From JAJZIH01 sp021785265 (GTDB lineage Bacteria; Pseudomonadota; Gammaproteobacteria; JAKAQQ01), in NCBI GenBank assembly GCA_027338645.1, contig DAHWSH010000025.1:1-64000 (forward strand): a DNA stretch of 64,000 nt, in the 5' to 3' direction. A program made the position numbers and the translations under genes. Position 1 is the first letter of the stretch. Each line of letters opens with the position of its first letter. Below are positions 49,429-58,392 of this stretch, piece by piece. Below the pieces are notes generated by a model. That model did no database searches, had not been told where the DNA came from, and saw only the letters and a program-made list of their open reading frames with translations.

Positions 49429-51291
49429 ATGTCCTCGCGGTTCCGCATCCTGGGGCCCTTGATTGCCCTCGGGTTGATCACCGGTTGCGCGACGCTTCCT
49501 CCCCCGCCGCCAGCCGTCCAATCCCTCAGAGATTCGGCGCGCCATGCCGAAGCGGGGCATCGTTGGCAGGAAGCGGTTCGTGAACGGTTGTCGCTCGTCC
49601 GCCTGGAGCCGGTCAGTCGTGCGGGGGGTCGAGCGCTGATCCGGGCCAGCGAGGATGCCTTGGCGGCCGGACGGAGCGGCGAGGCCCGCCGTTTCCTACG
49701 GGGATCTCTGGCTCATCGGGTCGGCCCGCAATTCCTGTTCGCCGCCCTGGATTCCCGTCTCCATCGTCTTCTGACCCAAAACCGAGTCACTCTGGCTCAA
49801 ACCCTGATGTTGGCCGCACCCCAGCCCCCACCGAAGTTGGCCCCCGCATTTCTCGCCCAGGAAGGACAGGTCTGGTTCGCGAACAGAGCCGTGCGACGGG
49901 CGACCTACGTCCTTGACGCCCGCGACCGTCTGCTGACTCGTGCCCGTGATCGGGCTGCCAACCAGCGGCTGCTCTGGAAAGCACTGGCCCGGGCTGCTCT
50001 CCAGGGCACCCATCCCTTGGCTCTTCCCGCGAAGAACCATCCCGTTGCCCGCGGCTGGATCGAGCTCGCCAACCTGTATCGCACTGCGTGGCAAAACCCG
50101 GCCCTTTTCCCACAGGCATTGGCGCGATGGCGCGCGCGTCATCCCCAGCATCCGGCCGAAACCACAGTGCTCCCGGATCTCCTTCATGTACTGGCGCGGA
50201 TCAGCGCTTACCCCGCGAGGCTTGCAGTCCTTCTACCCCTCACGCATCGCTATGCCAACGCCGGTCGGGCCATCGAAGTGGGGATTCTAGGCTCCCGCTT
50301 TGCCGCCAACCCGAGCACAACCCCACCCCGCATCTTCTTCGACAACACGGGAAGCCACCGTTCCGGACTACGACGCGCTTACCAAAAAGCCCTATCCCAA
50401 CAGGCGGACTGGATCATTGGCCCTCTACTCGCCCCCCAGGTTAAGGCCCTGGCGAGACTGCACCCTCAAATTCCGGTCCTTGCCCTGAACAACCTACCGT
50501 CGGCGACACCCCAACCCACCACCTTTCATGAATTCTCGCTTTCGCCAGGAGATGAAATCCGGCAGATTGCGAGCCGATTGATCCGGCGGCACCAGGAGTT
50601 CGGCGCCATGCTCATCCCGCATGGGGCATGGGGACGGTCTCTCGTCGCGGACTTGAAAACGGCCCTGAGACCGGCCGGTGGCAGGCTCCTGTCCATCGTG
50701 CGATACACCCCAGGCCGACGGAGCTACGCTCACGATATCCGGAGCTTACTCAGGGTGAATGCCAGTGTGATCCGCGAGCAGGCGTTGGCCGATACCTTGG
50801 GCATGCCGCTTCAGTTTGTGCCTGAACCGCGTTCCGACCTCCGTTTCATCCTCGTGGCCGCGGCTCCCTTGGAGGCCCGAGAAATCCTTCCGGAACTCAA
50901 GTACTTCGGAGTAAACCGGGTGCCCGTCTACGGACTGTCTCGAGATGATGTCCCCGAGAGCAGGCACCCCGACCTCAATGGACTGCACATCCTCGCGATG
51001 CCATGGTTACTGGATCCACGCTCCAGTTGGCATGGCATCCGCCAAACCATTGCCCAGCTCTGGCCCAACCGGGAGCGCCGGGAGGCCCGGCTCGTGGCCT
51101 TCGGTTTTGATGCTTACCGTCTGGTTCCCTGGCTCAGAAACCTACACGGATCCCTGCGGACCCCACGCTGGGGGGCAACCGGACTCTTGAGTACCGGCCG
51201 ACACGGGCGTATTCGTCGACGCCTGCTCTGGGCACGCTTCGAAGATGGCCGTGCGGTCCCCGATCCGGTCAAAACGGGATTGCCCCCCTGA
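49429..51291 (+). CDS. lpoA: LpoA/LppC-family outer-membrane lipoprotein
   Basis: Activator of the peptidoglycan synthase PBP1A in gammaproteobacteria. 620 residues with a lipobox (LITGCATLP, Cys20), a TPR-like N-terminal region (about 30-250) and a C-terminal domain of the periplasmic-binding-protein fold (about 260-600: LAVLLPLTHRYANAGRAIEVGI, DWIIGPLLAPQVKAL, VPVLALNNLP, GLHILAMPWLLD). The divergent rsmI neighbour supports the identification. The companion yraN/diaA genes of E. coli are not present downstream. Confidence 0.85.
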   Translation: MSSRFRILGPLIALGLITGCATLPPPPPAVQSLRDSARHAEAGHRWQEAVRERLSLVRLEPVSRAGGRALIRASEDALAAGRSGEARRFLRGSLAHRVGPQFLFAALDSRLHRLLTQNRVTLAQTLMLAAPQPPPKLAPAFLAQEGQVWFANRAVRRATYVLDARDRLLTRARDRAANQRLLWKALARAALQGTHPLALPAKNHPVARGWIELANLYRTAWQNPALFPQALARWRARHPQHPAETTVLPDLLHVLARISAYPARLAVLLPLTHRYANAGRAIEVGILGSRFAANPSTTPPRIFFDNTGSHRSGLRRAYQKALSQQADWIIGPLLAPQVKALARLHPQIPVLALNNLPSATPQPTTFHEFSLSPGDEIRQIASRLIRRHQEFGAMLIPHGAWGRSLVADLKTALRPAGGRLLSIVRYTPGRRSYAHDIRSLLRVNASVIREQALADTLGMPLQFVPEPRSDLRFILVAAAPLEAREILPELKYFGVNRVPVYGLSRDDVPESRHPDLNGLHILAMPWLLDPRSSWHGIRQTIAQLWPNRERREARLVAFGFDAYRLVPWLRNLHGSLRTPRWGATGLLSTGRHGRIRRRLLWARFEDGRAVPDPVKTGLPP

Positions 51292-51363
51292 CGGTCACTC
51301 CCACCTTGTCCTCCCGGCCGGCTGCAAACGGCCCGCCATCACTGCCCTGAACCGGACGGAAGC

Positions 51364-52905
51364 ATGAGATCGAAGCTGTTCTCCAGAAAACTCGCCTTCA
51401 TCGTCACACTGGCTTACTTTGCCGCGGGTTTTCTGTGGATTACTCTCTCAGACCTGGTCGTGGCCACCCTCCATTTGCCCGAAACGGAACGCACCTTAGT
51501 CGAAATTGTGAAGGGCGACATTTTCATTGCGCTATCGTCCCTCGCCGTCTACTTTGTCATCCATCGGCTGATTCGTATCTCGAATGAGACATCAGCCCAA
51601 AAACATCTGGCCCGTCAAGATCCCCTCACCCACCTCCTCAACCGATCCGGTTGGACCGAGGCAAGCATCACGGCCCTGCGGCGTCAGGAACGCGGTGAAG
51701 CTACGGTTGTGCTCATCGACGTGAGCCAGCTTCGTTACATCAATGGGGCTTTTGGCATGGCTGCCGGGGACTTCATTCTCCGCTACGTCGCCGACCATAT
51801 CCGGCACCATCTTGGCCCCCACGATATCCTGGGTCGCAACGACGCCAGCCGGTTTGCGCTGTTCCTGCCGGGCAATCCCGAACAGGACATCGAGCGCCTG
51901 TTCGAGGATCTCTCCCGGACCAGCCACCATCCGGTCCAGCTCGGCCTCCACCGTTTCCGCTTCTCCTTCGCCATGGGAATCAGCCGGGCACCTCGAGATG
52001 CCACATCCATCCTCGAGCTCCTCACTCTCGCCACGATCGCCCTCGATCAGGCCAAGTTGTACCCGGATCGCCATCTCGCGTACTACAACCCAACCGAGGC
52101 CAAAAATACCCTGGCGGCGTTACGACTCGAAACAGACCTGGGCCTCGCTCTCGAACGCCATGAGTTCATCGTGCATTTTCAGCCCATCTTGAGCCTCCCC
52201 GGGCTCCAGCTCTTATCCGTTGAAAGCCTCGTACGCTGGCAACATCCTGCACTGGGATTGATCCCACCCGACACCTTCATCCGGACCGCGGAACGGATCG
52301 GGCTGATCCACGAGCTCGGTCGCTTCGTGCTCACGGAATCAATCCGGAACCTCATGCGCCTGCAGATTCCGGCGCTGGTCCGTCCTTCCCTTGCCATCAA
52401 CCTGTCTGCTCTCCAGTTTGCCCATCGGGACCTCCTTCAATCGATCGAGGACACACTGGAAGAGACTGGTTTCCCGCCTGACCGATTAAGCGTCGAGATC
52501 ACGGAATCAACCTTCATGAACGATCCGGAACAGGGCCGGAAAATCCTGAACCGACTCCACGAGATGGGCATTTCATCTGCTCTCGATGATTTCGGAACCG
52601 GCTACTCCTCTCTGGCCTATCTCCAGGAACTGCCCGTCCAAGCACTCAAGATTGACCGCTCCCTGATCAAGCCCCTCCCGTCCCAGGAACCCTCACGGCG
52701 TATCGTGCGGGCCCTCATCGATCTCGCCCACAGTCTTGAACTCCGGGTCATCGCGGAAGGGATTGAACGCCGCGAGGAGCTGGAAGCTCTGGAAAACGCC
52801 GGCTGCGACGCCGTGCAGGGCTTTCTGTTTTCAAGACCTCTTCCGCCTTCGGCCCTCTCGGAATGGATCCTGAACCAGAACGACAATCTCGAGGGATCAG
52901 CCTAG
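51364..52905 (+). CDS. Membrane GGDEF-EAL protein: degenerate cyclase, apparently active c-di-GMP phosphodiesterase
   Basis: 513 residues. Two N-terminal TM segments (about 10-38 and 52-70), a GGDEF domain (about 80-250) and an EAL domain (about 255-505). The GGDEF signature is replaced by RNDAS (158-162), so cyclase activity is not expected; an ID-VSQL start of the domain remains. The EAL motif reads ESL (287-289) with other phosphodiesterase residues kept: INLSALQF (Asn), VEITEST (Glu), DDFGTGYSSL, KIDRSLI (Lys), AEGIE (Glu) and the final Gln in VQGFLFSRP. The net effect should be c-di-GMP hydrolysis, possibly affecting the glycan production encoded nearby. Confidence 0.88.
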   Translation: MRSKLFSRKLAFIVTLAYFAAGFLWITLSDLVVATLHLPETERTLVEIVKGDIFIALSSLAVYFVIHRLIRISNETSAQKHLARQDPLTHLLNRSGWTEASITALRRQERGEATVVLIDVSQLRYINGAFGMAAGDFILRYVADHIRHHLGPHDILGRNDASRFALFLPGNPEQDIERLFEDLSRTSHHPVQLGLHRFRFSFAMGISRAPRDATSILELLTLATIALDQAKLYPDRHLAYYNPTEAKNTLAALRLETDLGLALERHEFIVHFQPILSLPGLQLLSVESLVRWQHPALGLIPPDTFIRTAERIGLIHELGRFVLTESIRNLMRLQIPALVRPSLAINLSALQFAHRDLLQSIEDTLEETGFPPDRLSVEITESTFMNDPEQGRKILNRLHEMGISSALDDFGTGYSSLAYLQELPVQALKIDRSLIKPLPSQEPSRRIVRALIDLAHSLELRVIAEGIERREELEALENAGCDAVQGFLFSRPLPPSALSEWILNQNDNLEGSA

Positions 52906-54320
52906 CCCTCGGCCGTGCCCCGGGACTGTGGGCGAGCCGAACCGAAACCCACCGACGAAAGGTTTTCAAGACGCCACTCACCGAGATCCGCAAGTTCCGG
53001 CATCAAAGACCGGGCATCTCCGATCACCACCAGAAAACAATCTTCTGGGGCAGGAAAAACCTCCCGCAGGATCGTCATCGCCCGGGACGGGGAAACCTGA
53101 TCCAGACCCTCGGCATAGCCGGCCCAATCGGCCAAGGCCAGGTGGTGGAAACGCCGCAGGGCCATCCGGAGCGACCATTGCTCTGTGGTCTCGTAACGAA
53201 AAGCCTCCTGGCCCTTGAGGTAAAGACGCCCCGCCTTGAGGTCGGGTTCCGGCAAGCCCGCCTCTCGCGCCCGCTCAAGCACTTCAAAGGTGGCTTCCAG
53301 GGCCCGGCGGGTCCGTTCTCTGGGTGTATAGGACGTGAGGTAACTCACCCCGCGAAAGTTGGGCAGGGTGTATCCCGCGTGAGCCCCATAAGTCAAGCCC
53401 TCTTCGATCCGGAGGCGCCGGTTCAGCAGAGAGTTGAAACGGCCACCCAGAACCGACTGCACGAGCTCCAGCCCGATACGTTCCGGATAGTTGCAATCGA
53501 CCCCCAGACCACCCATCCAGAAATAACTCTGGGAGGCACCCGGACGGTCGATGAGGAGGCCCCGCGTGCCGACCGGAGGCTCAACTGGAACCTCAAGATC
53601 GGAGCCACCGATGGGCTGCCCTTTACGGGAGGAAAAGATTCGGGTCAGCGAGGTCCGAATCCCGTCCGGATCGAAGTCTCCAGCCACACTGACCACCGCT
53701 CTTCGGCTCCGCAGATGCTGGAACCAGAACCGGCGGAGGGCTCCCGGCTCAAGCCGGGTCAAACTGGTCTCATCCCCGCCGACCGGATGTCCATAGGGGC
53801 TTTCGCTTCCATAAATCCAGCCATCCGCGTAAACCGGAAGCAAGGAACGGGGATCGCCATCCTTGGTGACCCGGATTGCGGCAATGGAGCGCTTCTGCAG
53901 CTTGTGCAACTCGGATGCGGAAAACCTCGAGCATTCAAATACCTCTTCCAAAAGCCCCCAGAGCTTCGGGAAAACCCGGCTCGGTGCCGAAAGGGTCATC
54001 CCCAGGCATTCCCGCCCAGCCCAGGTCTCAAAATCCGCCCCCAAGACCTCAAACCGGGAGGCGAGCTTGATCGCATCGTTTTCTTTCGTCCCTTTGACGA
54101 GCAGCTCGGTCGTCGTCTGGGCTTGGCCGAAATGATCCGACGCATCGAGCAATGCTCCACCCTCCCAGAGAAAAGTGGCGGTGATCAGGGGAACCTCCGG
54201 ACGAGGACAGAGAACCAGTTCGACCCCCGGCTCGAGGATTTCTTGGAGAATCCCGTCGGGCGATTTCCAGTCTCGAGGCCCGGACGGAAGGCTAACCGAC
54301 GCGATCCGGGTTCCGTTCAT
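52902..54320 (-). CDS. M16-family peptidase homologue lacking HxxEH (inactive partner)
   Basis: 472-residue M16 fold, with the region that would carry HxxEH reading LLDASDHFGQAQTTTELL, so the zinc site is missing. A C-terminal-half domain is evident: YGHPVGGDETSL, GRFNSLLNRRLRIEEGLTYG and YLTSYTP. Such proteins pair with a catalytic M16 protein to form a heterodimer. ATG 54320 makes an ATGA overlap with the catalytic partner. Both may be envelope-associated although no signal peptide is evident. The end overlaps the GGDEF-EAL gene by four bases, tail to tail. Confidence 0.86.
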   Translation of the reverse strand: MNGTRIASVSLPSGPRDWKSPDGILQEILEPGVELVLCPRPEVPLITATFLWEGGALLDASDHFGQAQTTTELLVKGTKENDAIKLASRFEVLGADFETWAGRECLGMTLSAPSRVFPKLWGLLEEVFECSRFSASELHKLQKRSIAAIRVTKDGDPRSLLPVYADGWIYGSESPYGHPVGGDETSLTRLEPGALRRFWFQHLRSRRAVVSVAGDFDPDGIRTSLTRIFSSRKGQPIGGSDLEVPVEPPVGTRGLLIDRPGASQSYFWMGGLGVDCNYPERIGLELVQSVLGGRFNSLLNRRLRIEEGLTYGAHAGYTLPNFRGVSYLTSYTPRERTRRALEATFEVLERAREAGLPEPDLKAGRLYLKGQEAFRYETTEQWSLRMALRRFHHLALADWAGYAEGLDQVSPSRAMTILREVFPAPEDCFLVVIGDARSLMPELADLGEWRLENLSSVGFGSARPQSRGTAEG

Positions 54321-55630
54321 GATCCGTCCGGATGAAGGCAACCCACCGTCCATCCGCCCTGTCCGAAGGCTTCTCGTGCCGCATCCCGGATTTCTTCGGC
54401 ACGCACAGCCTCAAGCCGCCTTGGATAAGTCTGGATCCGCGAAAGATCCCGGTGCTGGATCCAGGCACGTCCCAAAAGTTCGGCCCGTCCCGTAACCGAC
54501 TCGAGCTGGTGGTAGTAAGAAACCAGTCTCTGATTGACTGCCCGAACCCGTTCCTCTTCGGTGGGACCGGCATCGGCTAACTGGACCAGTGCCTCGCGGA
54601 TCGTGCGTTCTATCGTCTGCGTTCGCCTACCCGGAGCCAGCATGACCAACAGGATCCGGCGTCCGGGCACTCGATGACCGATCCGGTAAGCCTCGAGAGC
54701 AATCGCCTCAGCCTTGCGTTCAACCAGCAATGACTGGAGACGGGAAGCCACCCCTCCCACCAGAACCGTCCAAAGCAACTCGTCGGCCAGGGCGGAGGGG
54801 GCCGTTACCGCAGGGGCAGGAAACGACAGCGCCAAGTAGGAGGACTGGACCGCAGCCGAACTTTCGATCCGCCGCTCCCCGACCTGACGTGGTGCCACGG
54901 GTACCGGTTCGCTGGACCCGGGCACACTATCCGGAGTCTGCTCGAGACCCTGTTCGACACACAGCCGGTTCCACTGCTCTGGATCGATGCCTCCGACCCC
55001 AATGATCGTGGGTCGGGCATATCGGTAGTGGCGGTCATAAAAACGGCTGAGAGAAGCCTCACCAATGCGCGCAATATCCTCGGCCCATCCGATGACCGGA
55101 TGGGCATAGGCGGTTCCCGCACAGGCTACCGCCTGCATCTCTTCAAGGAAGCGGGCCACCGGGTCATTCTCCACACTGGCTTCGCGCTCGGACAGAATGA
55201 CTCCCCGTTCTCGATCAACCCGTTCAGCATCGATGAGCAGGGCACACATGCGATCTCTCTCGAGAGCGAACGCGGTGGCGATCGCCGAAGTCGGAAACTG
55301 TTCGTGGTAAACGGTCAGCTCTTCAGTGGTATAAGCATTGTTGTTACCCCCGGCCGCCTCCAGAACGCGATCGAAATCCCCATCGGGGAAACGGGCACTG
55401 CCATTGAACATCATGTGTTCCAGAAAATGGGCCAGGCCGGTCGGAGCGGGAGGTTCGTCAGCACTACCGACCGGGTAAAACACATAAAGGGCCGCCCGCG
55501 GGTTTCCCGGATCCGGCCAGAGCAAGGTCTCAGGACCCGCAGGCCAACTGACCGGCTCCAGAGGACAGGAACCGCTTCCAGCGGCAGCGGGGATTAACCG
55601 GTCATCGGATGTATTCACACGATTAGGCAT
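54317..55630 (-). CDS. M16-family zinc metallopeptidase (catalytic subunit)
   Basis: 437 residues. The inverted zinc motif HFLEH (His68-Phe-Leu-Glu71-His72) in GLAHFLEHMMFNGSARF is intact, followed by the third ligand Glu in the ERGVILSERE segment about 75 residues later. Downstream are NNNAYTTEELTVYHEQFP and RYARPTIIGVGGIDPEQWN, as in PqqL/YmxG-like peptidases. No clear signal peptide is seen. The gene is the first of a two-gene operon with the inactive partner. Confidence 0.9.
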   Translation of the reverse strand: MPNRVNTSDDRLIPAAAGSGSCPLEPVSWPAGPETLLWPDPGNPRAALYVFYPVGSADEPPAPTGLAHFLEHMMFNGSARFPDGDFDRVLEAAGGNNNAYTTEELTVYHEQFPTSAIATAFALERDRMCALLIDAERVDRERGVILSEREASVENDPVARFLEEMQAVACAGTAYAHPVIGWAEDIARIGEASLSRFYDRHYRYARPTIIGVGGIDPEQWNRLCVEQGLEQTPDSVPGSSEPVPVAPRQVGERRIESSAAVQSSYLALSFPAPAVTAPSALADELLWTVLVGGVASRLQSLLVERKAEAIALEAYRIGHRVPGRRILLVMLAPGRRTQTIERTIREALVQLADAGPTEEERVRAVNQRLVSYYHQLESVTGRAELLGRAWIQHRDLSRIQTYPRRLEAVRAEEIRDAAREAFGQGGWTVGCLHPDGS

Positions 55631-55697
55631 GAGGTTTTGCGGACACGGGCCCCCTCGACAGGCTTCCGCCTGACGTTAGGTTGTCACGGAACGTCTA

Positions 55698-56006
55698 TTA
55701 TCGGCTTTCACATGAAAAAAATGCAAAGACATGACTGGGGCAGGCGTGCGCGGAAACCACTGGTTGCACAGCCGGCCCTGTAAATGAAACCCGGGTTCCC
55801 ATCTGGACCGCGAGTTGCATTTCATCATGCTCAAACGCAGGCCGGAGGCAGGTCAGGAGCGCGGGAAAACCGTTGTTGGGATTCAGCCAGGATGCTGCAT
55901 ATTGAAAAGCAGCGTACGTGCGCTCCCCGCGGGCCGAGCGCCAAAGGGGCCCCACTTCGATGTCCGAATCGCCGATGCCTACCTAAAGCATATGAGCTTC
56001 TTCCAT
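55698..56006 (-). pseudogene. Remnant of a hipA-type toxin kinase gene
   Basis: Begins with ATG 56006, whose A is the last base of the hipB-remnant stop, a coupling typical of hipBA. Codon 8 is an in-frame TAG (55983-55985). After it the frame reads VGIGDSDIEVGPLWRSARG and AFQYAASWLNPNNGFPALL, matching the N-terminal Couple_hipA domain (VGxLWxxxxG ... F.Y...WL ... FPL). Only about 100 of the ~420 expected codons remain before sequence similarity is lost, and no kinase domain follows. Confidence 0.6.
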
Positions 56007-56350
56007 CAGAAGGCTCCGTCGTCGTTTGGTGCACTCTTCCCTTCATGTGCCTCCTGATTTTTCTTCCGACGTGAACTGCGCACACGCTTCGGTAGGGCCT
56101 TAATGCTCAGGGCGACTCCCAGATTATCGTGCCTGGCGTCCAACACCTGGCTCATGCGTCCCTGCTCTCCCAACACCAATAGCACCATGGCGAGCGACCC
56201 TAAAGATACGCACGGATGCCCCTGCTCCAGGCGACGAACCGTGCTGACATCGATACCGGCACCCTCGGCCACACGCTTTTGAGTCATGCCCCGGCGCCAT
56301 CAGGCAATGGAAAGACCTTCTCCGAGCTTGCGGAGCTCCCTGCGGACAGA
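56006..56350 (-). pseudogene. Remnant of a hipB/XRE-type antitoxin gene
   Basis: The intact 3' part (56006-56287) encodes a helix-turn-helix MTQKRVAEGAGIDVSTVRRLEQG and a tail ending in RVRSSRRKKNQE. The upstream part of the helix (ELRKLGEGLSIA) is in the same frame but separated by a TGA (56300-56302), and another TGA lies three codons before it (56351-56353), with no in-frame start. So at least one nonsense mutation and probably a frameshift have destroyed it. Confidence 0.6.
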
Positions 56351-56395
56351 TCAAGGAGGATCGTATTGACCGTATGAAAAGACCTGCCTGCTCCT

Positions 56396-56408
56396 GATCC
56401 TCAGGATC
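56396..56408. promoter_or_regulatory. Perfect palindrome between the hipB remnant and the GST promoter
   Basis: GATCCT-C-AGGATC (6+1+6), five bases upstream of the -35 of the GST gene (56414). It could be an operator for GST or the leftover operator of the hipBA locus. Confidence 0.4.
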
Positions 56409-56413
56409 GATTG

Positions 56414-56442
56414 TTGACGAGATCCCCCTCGCCCGATACGCT
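56414..56442 (+). promoter_or_regulatory. Sigma-70-type promoter of the GST gene
   Basis: TTGACG (56414-56419), 17-base spacer, TACGCT (56437-56442), about 37 bases before ATG 56479. Confidence 0.55.
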
Positions 56443-56478
56443 CGTGTTCACTTTCCCGGCCACTCGGAAGCACAGGCC

Positions 56479-57117
56479 ATGAACGAGTCTCGGCTCACTT
56501 TCTATACCAACCCCCAGTCACGAGGTCGAATCGTTCGTTGGATGCTTGAAGAAACGGGGACCCCCTACGAAACCGTGGTGCTCGATTACGGAACGTCCAT
56601 GAAAGCACCAGACTATCTTGCCATCAACCCGATGGGGAAAGTTCCGGCGATTCGCCATGGTCACGTGGTCGTGACCGAGACCGCAGCGATTTGTGCCTAC
56701 TTGGCGGATGCTTTTCCTTCCGCTGGACTGGCCCCGGCACCAGGCAACCCCCTGCGGGGAAGCTACTACCGATGGTTCTTCTTCGGCGCAGGCCCCCTCG
56801 AAGCGGCACTATCCAACCATGCATTGGGCTTTGTGGTGCCGACAGAACGCGAGCCTATGATGGGTTATGGCAACTACAGCCTAACGCTTGATGTCCTGGA
56901 AGGAGCCCTCTCGGGAGGAGACTACCTGCTCGGCCCCCATTTCACGGCGGCCGACGTGTATCTCGGGTCGCATGTCGCATGGGGACTCAAGTTCGGTACG
57001 CTGGAAAAACGACCAGCCTTCGAAAACTACTGGGCCCGTCTGAAGATCCGGCCCGCTCTTGTCCGTGCCGACCAGATGGATGACGCCTTACTCCCTGGAA
57101 AACCGCAGACCCACTGA
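56479..57117 (+). CDS. Glutathione S-transferase family protein
   Basis: A 212-residue GST: thioredoxin-like N-terminal domain with LTFYTNPQSRGRIVRWMLEETG (Ser/Arg in the catalytic region), the cis-Pro GKVPAIRHGHVVVTETAAICAYLAD, then the helical C-terminal domain with the conserved GPHFTAADVYLGS. Substrate unknown. Monocistronic with its own promoter; adjacent to the decayed hipBA and the pst operon. Confidence 0.88.
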   Translation: MNESRLTFYTNPQSRGRIVRWMLEETGTPYETVVLDYGTSMKAPDYLAINPMGKVPAIRHGHVVVTETAAICAYLADAFPSAGLAPAPGNPLRGSYYRWFFFGAGPLEAALSNHALGFVVPTEREPMMGYGNYSLTLDVLEGALSGGDYLLGPHFTAADVYLGSHVAWGLKFGTLEKRPAFENYWARLKIRPALVRADQMDDALLPGKPQTH

Positions 57118-57160
57118 TCCGTTATCCGACCCCGAGCCGGATACCCTGGTACCCGCCCGG

Positions 57161-57192
57161 TTGTCACAGAAATGCCATATTTCTGGTATAGG
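57161..57192 (+). promoter_or_regulatory. Pho box and -10 of the pst operon
   Basis: TTGTCAC (57161-57167) AGAA ATGCCAT (57172-57178) is a pair of PhoB half-sites with 11-base periodicity, followed eight bases later by TATAGG (57187-57192). The Pho box takes the place of the -35, as in PhoB-activated promoters. The pstS ATG is about 50 bases downstream. Confidence 0.6.
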
Positions 57193-57243
57193 CTGGCTTT
57201 GCGATCAGTCTCTCAACTCCTTCACTGACCCGGGAGCCCTGTC

Positions 57244-58326
57244 ATGTCGAAACTCCGGATTCACCCGCACCTCCGAATCCCCGCCCTCGCAGTCCTGGCC
57301 CTGGCCGGCCTTTGTGCCTTGTACCCGGCCCCGAGCCAGGCCCGGACGATCCATCTCATCGAAACCGGTTCCACCCTGCTTTATCCTCTCTTCAACCTCT
57401 GGGTACCGATCTATACCGCGACTCATCCCGGTATCCGGATCACCACGGAAGCGACCGGGAGCGGTACCGGGATCGCCCAGGCCACGGCGGATCTCGTCCA
57501 GCTCGGCGCGTCGGATGCCTACCTGAGCCCGGCGCTGCAGCGTCTGCATCCCGGGCTGCTCAACATTCCGCTCGCCATTTCGAGCCAGATGGTCAACTAC
57601 AACCTGCCGGGACTCAACGATCGTCCATTACACCTGTCGGGTTCTGTCCTTGCTGCCATCTACGCGGGCCAAATTCGCTATTGGAATGCTCCCGCCATTC
57701 GCGCACTCAACCCCGGCCTGACGCTTCCCCACCACCTGATCCTGCCGATCCACCGTAGTGACGGCAGTGGAGACACTTTTATCTTCACCCAGTACCTGAG
57801 TTTCTCCACTCCCGCCTGGATGATGACCACGGGATACGGGACCACCGTGAGCTGGCCCTCGGTTCGCGGGGAGATCGGAGCCACCGGGAACCCCGGGATG
57901 GTACAGGCCTTGGCGACCAATCCCTATGCCATCGCCTACATCGGCGTCAGCTATCGTTCGGCGATCCTCAAGGACCACTTGGGACAGGCCTGGCTCAAAA
58001 ACCGCGCCGGACGATTCGTTTCCCTCACCCACTCTACGGTCGAAGCCGCCGTTGCCTCCCGCGCGCCCCATACCCCGCCCGACCAGAGCATCAGCCTGGT
58101 CTTCGCGCCGGGAGCGCAGGCCTACCCGATCATTAACTACGAGTACGCCATCGTCAAGGAACACCAAGCTTCCCGTCACATGGCGCAGGCCGTCCGTCAG
58201 TTGCTCGACTGGGCGATCGCCCCGACTGGCGGAAACGCACCCTCGTTCCTGAACCGGGTCGGGTTCGCACCGCTGCCGAAATTGGCCGTCCTCCAGAGCC
58301 GGCGACAAATCGCGAAAATCCATTAA
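57244..58326 (+). CDS. pstS: Phosphate-binding protein PstS
   Basis: Periplasmic phosphate receptor of the high-affinity Pst ABC importer; 360 residues. Signal peptide (about 1-35, ending PSQARTIHL). Phosphate-site segments: ETGSTLLYPLFNLW, TEATGSGTGIAQATADLVQLGASDAYL and HRSDGSGDTFIFTQYL, with the SGD/T loop. Position ahead of pstC-pstA and behind a Pho box fits. Expression is likely induced by phosphate starvation. Confidence 0.92.
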   Translation: MSKLRIHPHLRIPALAVLALAGLCALYPAPSQARTIHLIETGSTLLYPLFNLWVPIYTATHPGIRITTEATGSGTGIAQATADLVQLGASDAYLSPALQRLHPGLLNIPLAISSQMVNYNLPGLNDRPLHLSGSVLAAIYAGQIRYWNAPAIRALNPGLTLPHHLILPIHRSDGSGDTFIFTQYLSFSTPAWMMTTGYGTTVSWPSVRGEIGATGNPGMVQALATNPYAIAYIGVSYRSAILKDHLGQAWLKNRAGRFVSLTHSTVEAAVASRAPHTPPDQSISLVFAPGAQAYPIINYEYAIVKEHQASRHMAQAVRQLLDWAIAPTGGNAPSFLNRVGFAPLPKLAVLQSRRQIAKIH

Positions 58327-58392
58327 ACTGGCCCATCCCAACGGGAGGCTTTCCAAGGCCCCCCGTTTCCGGACCGGAGGAAGCGGCAGTCC

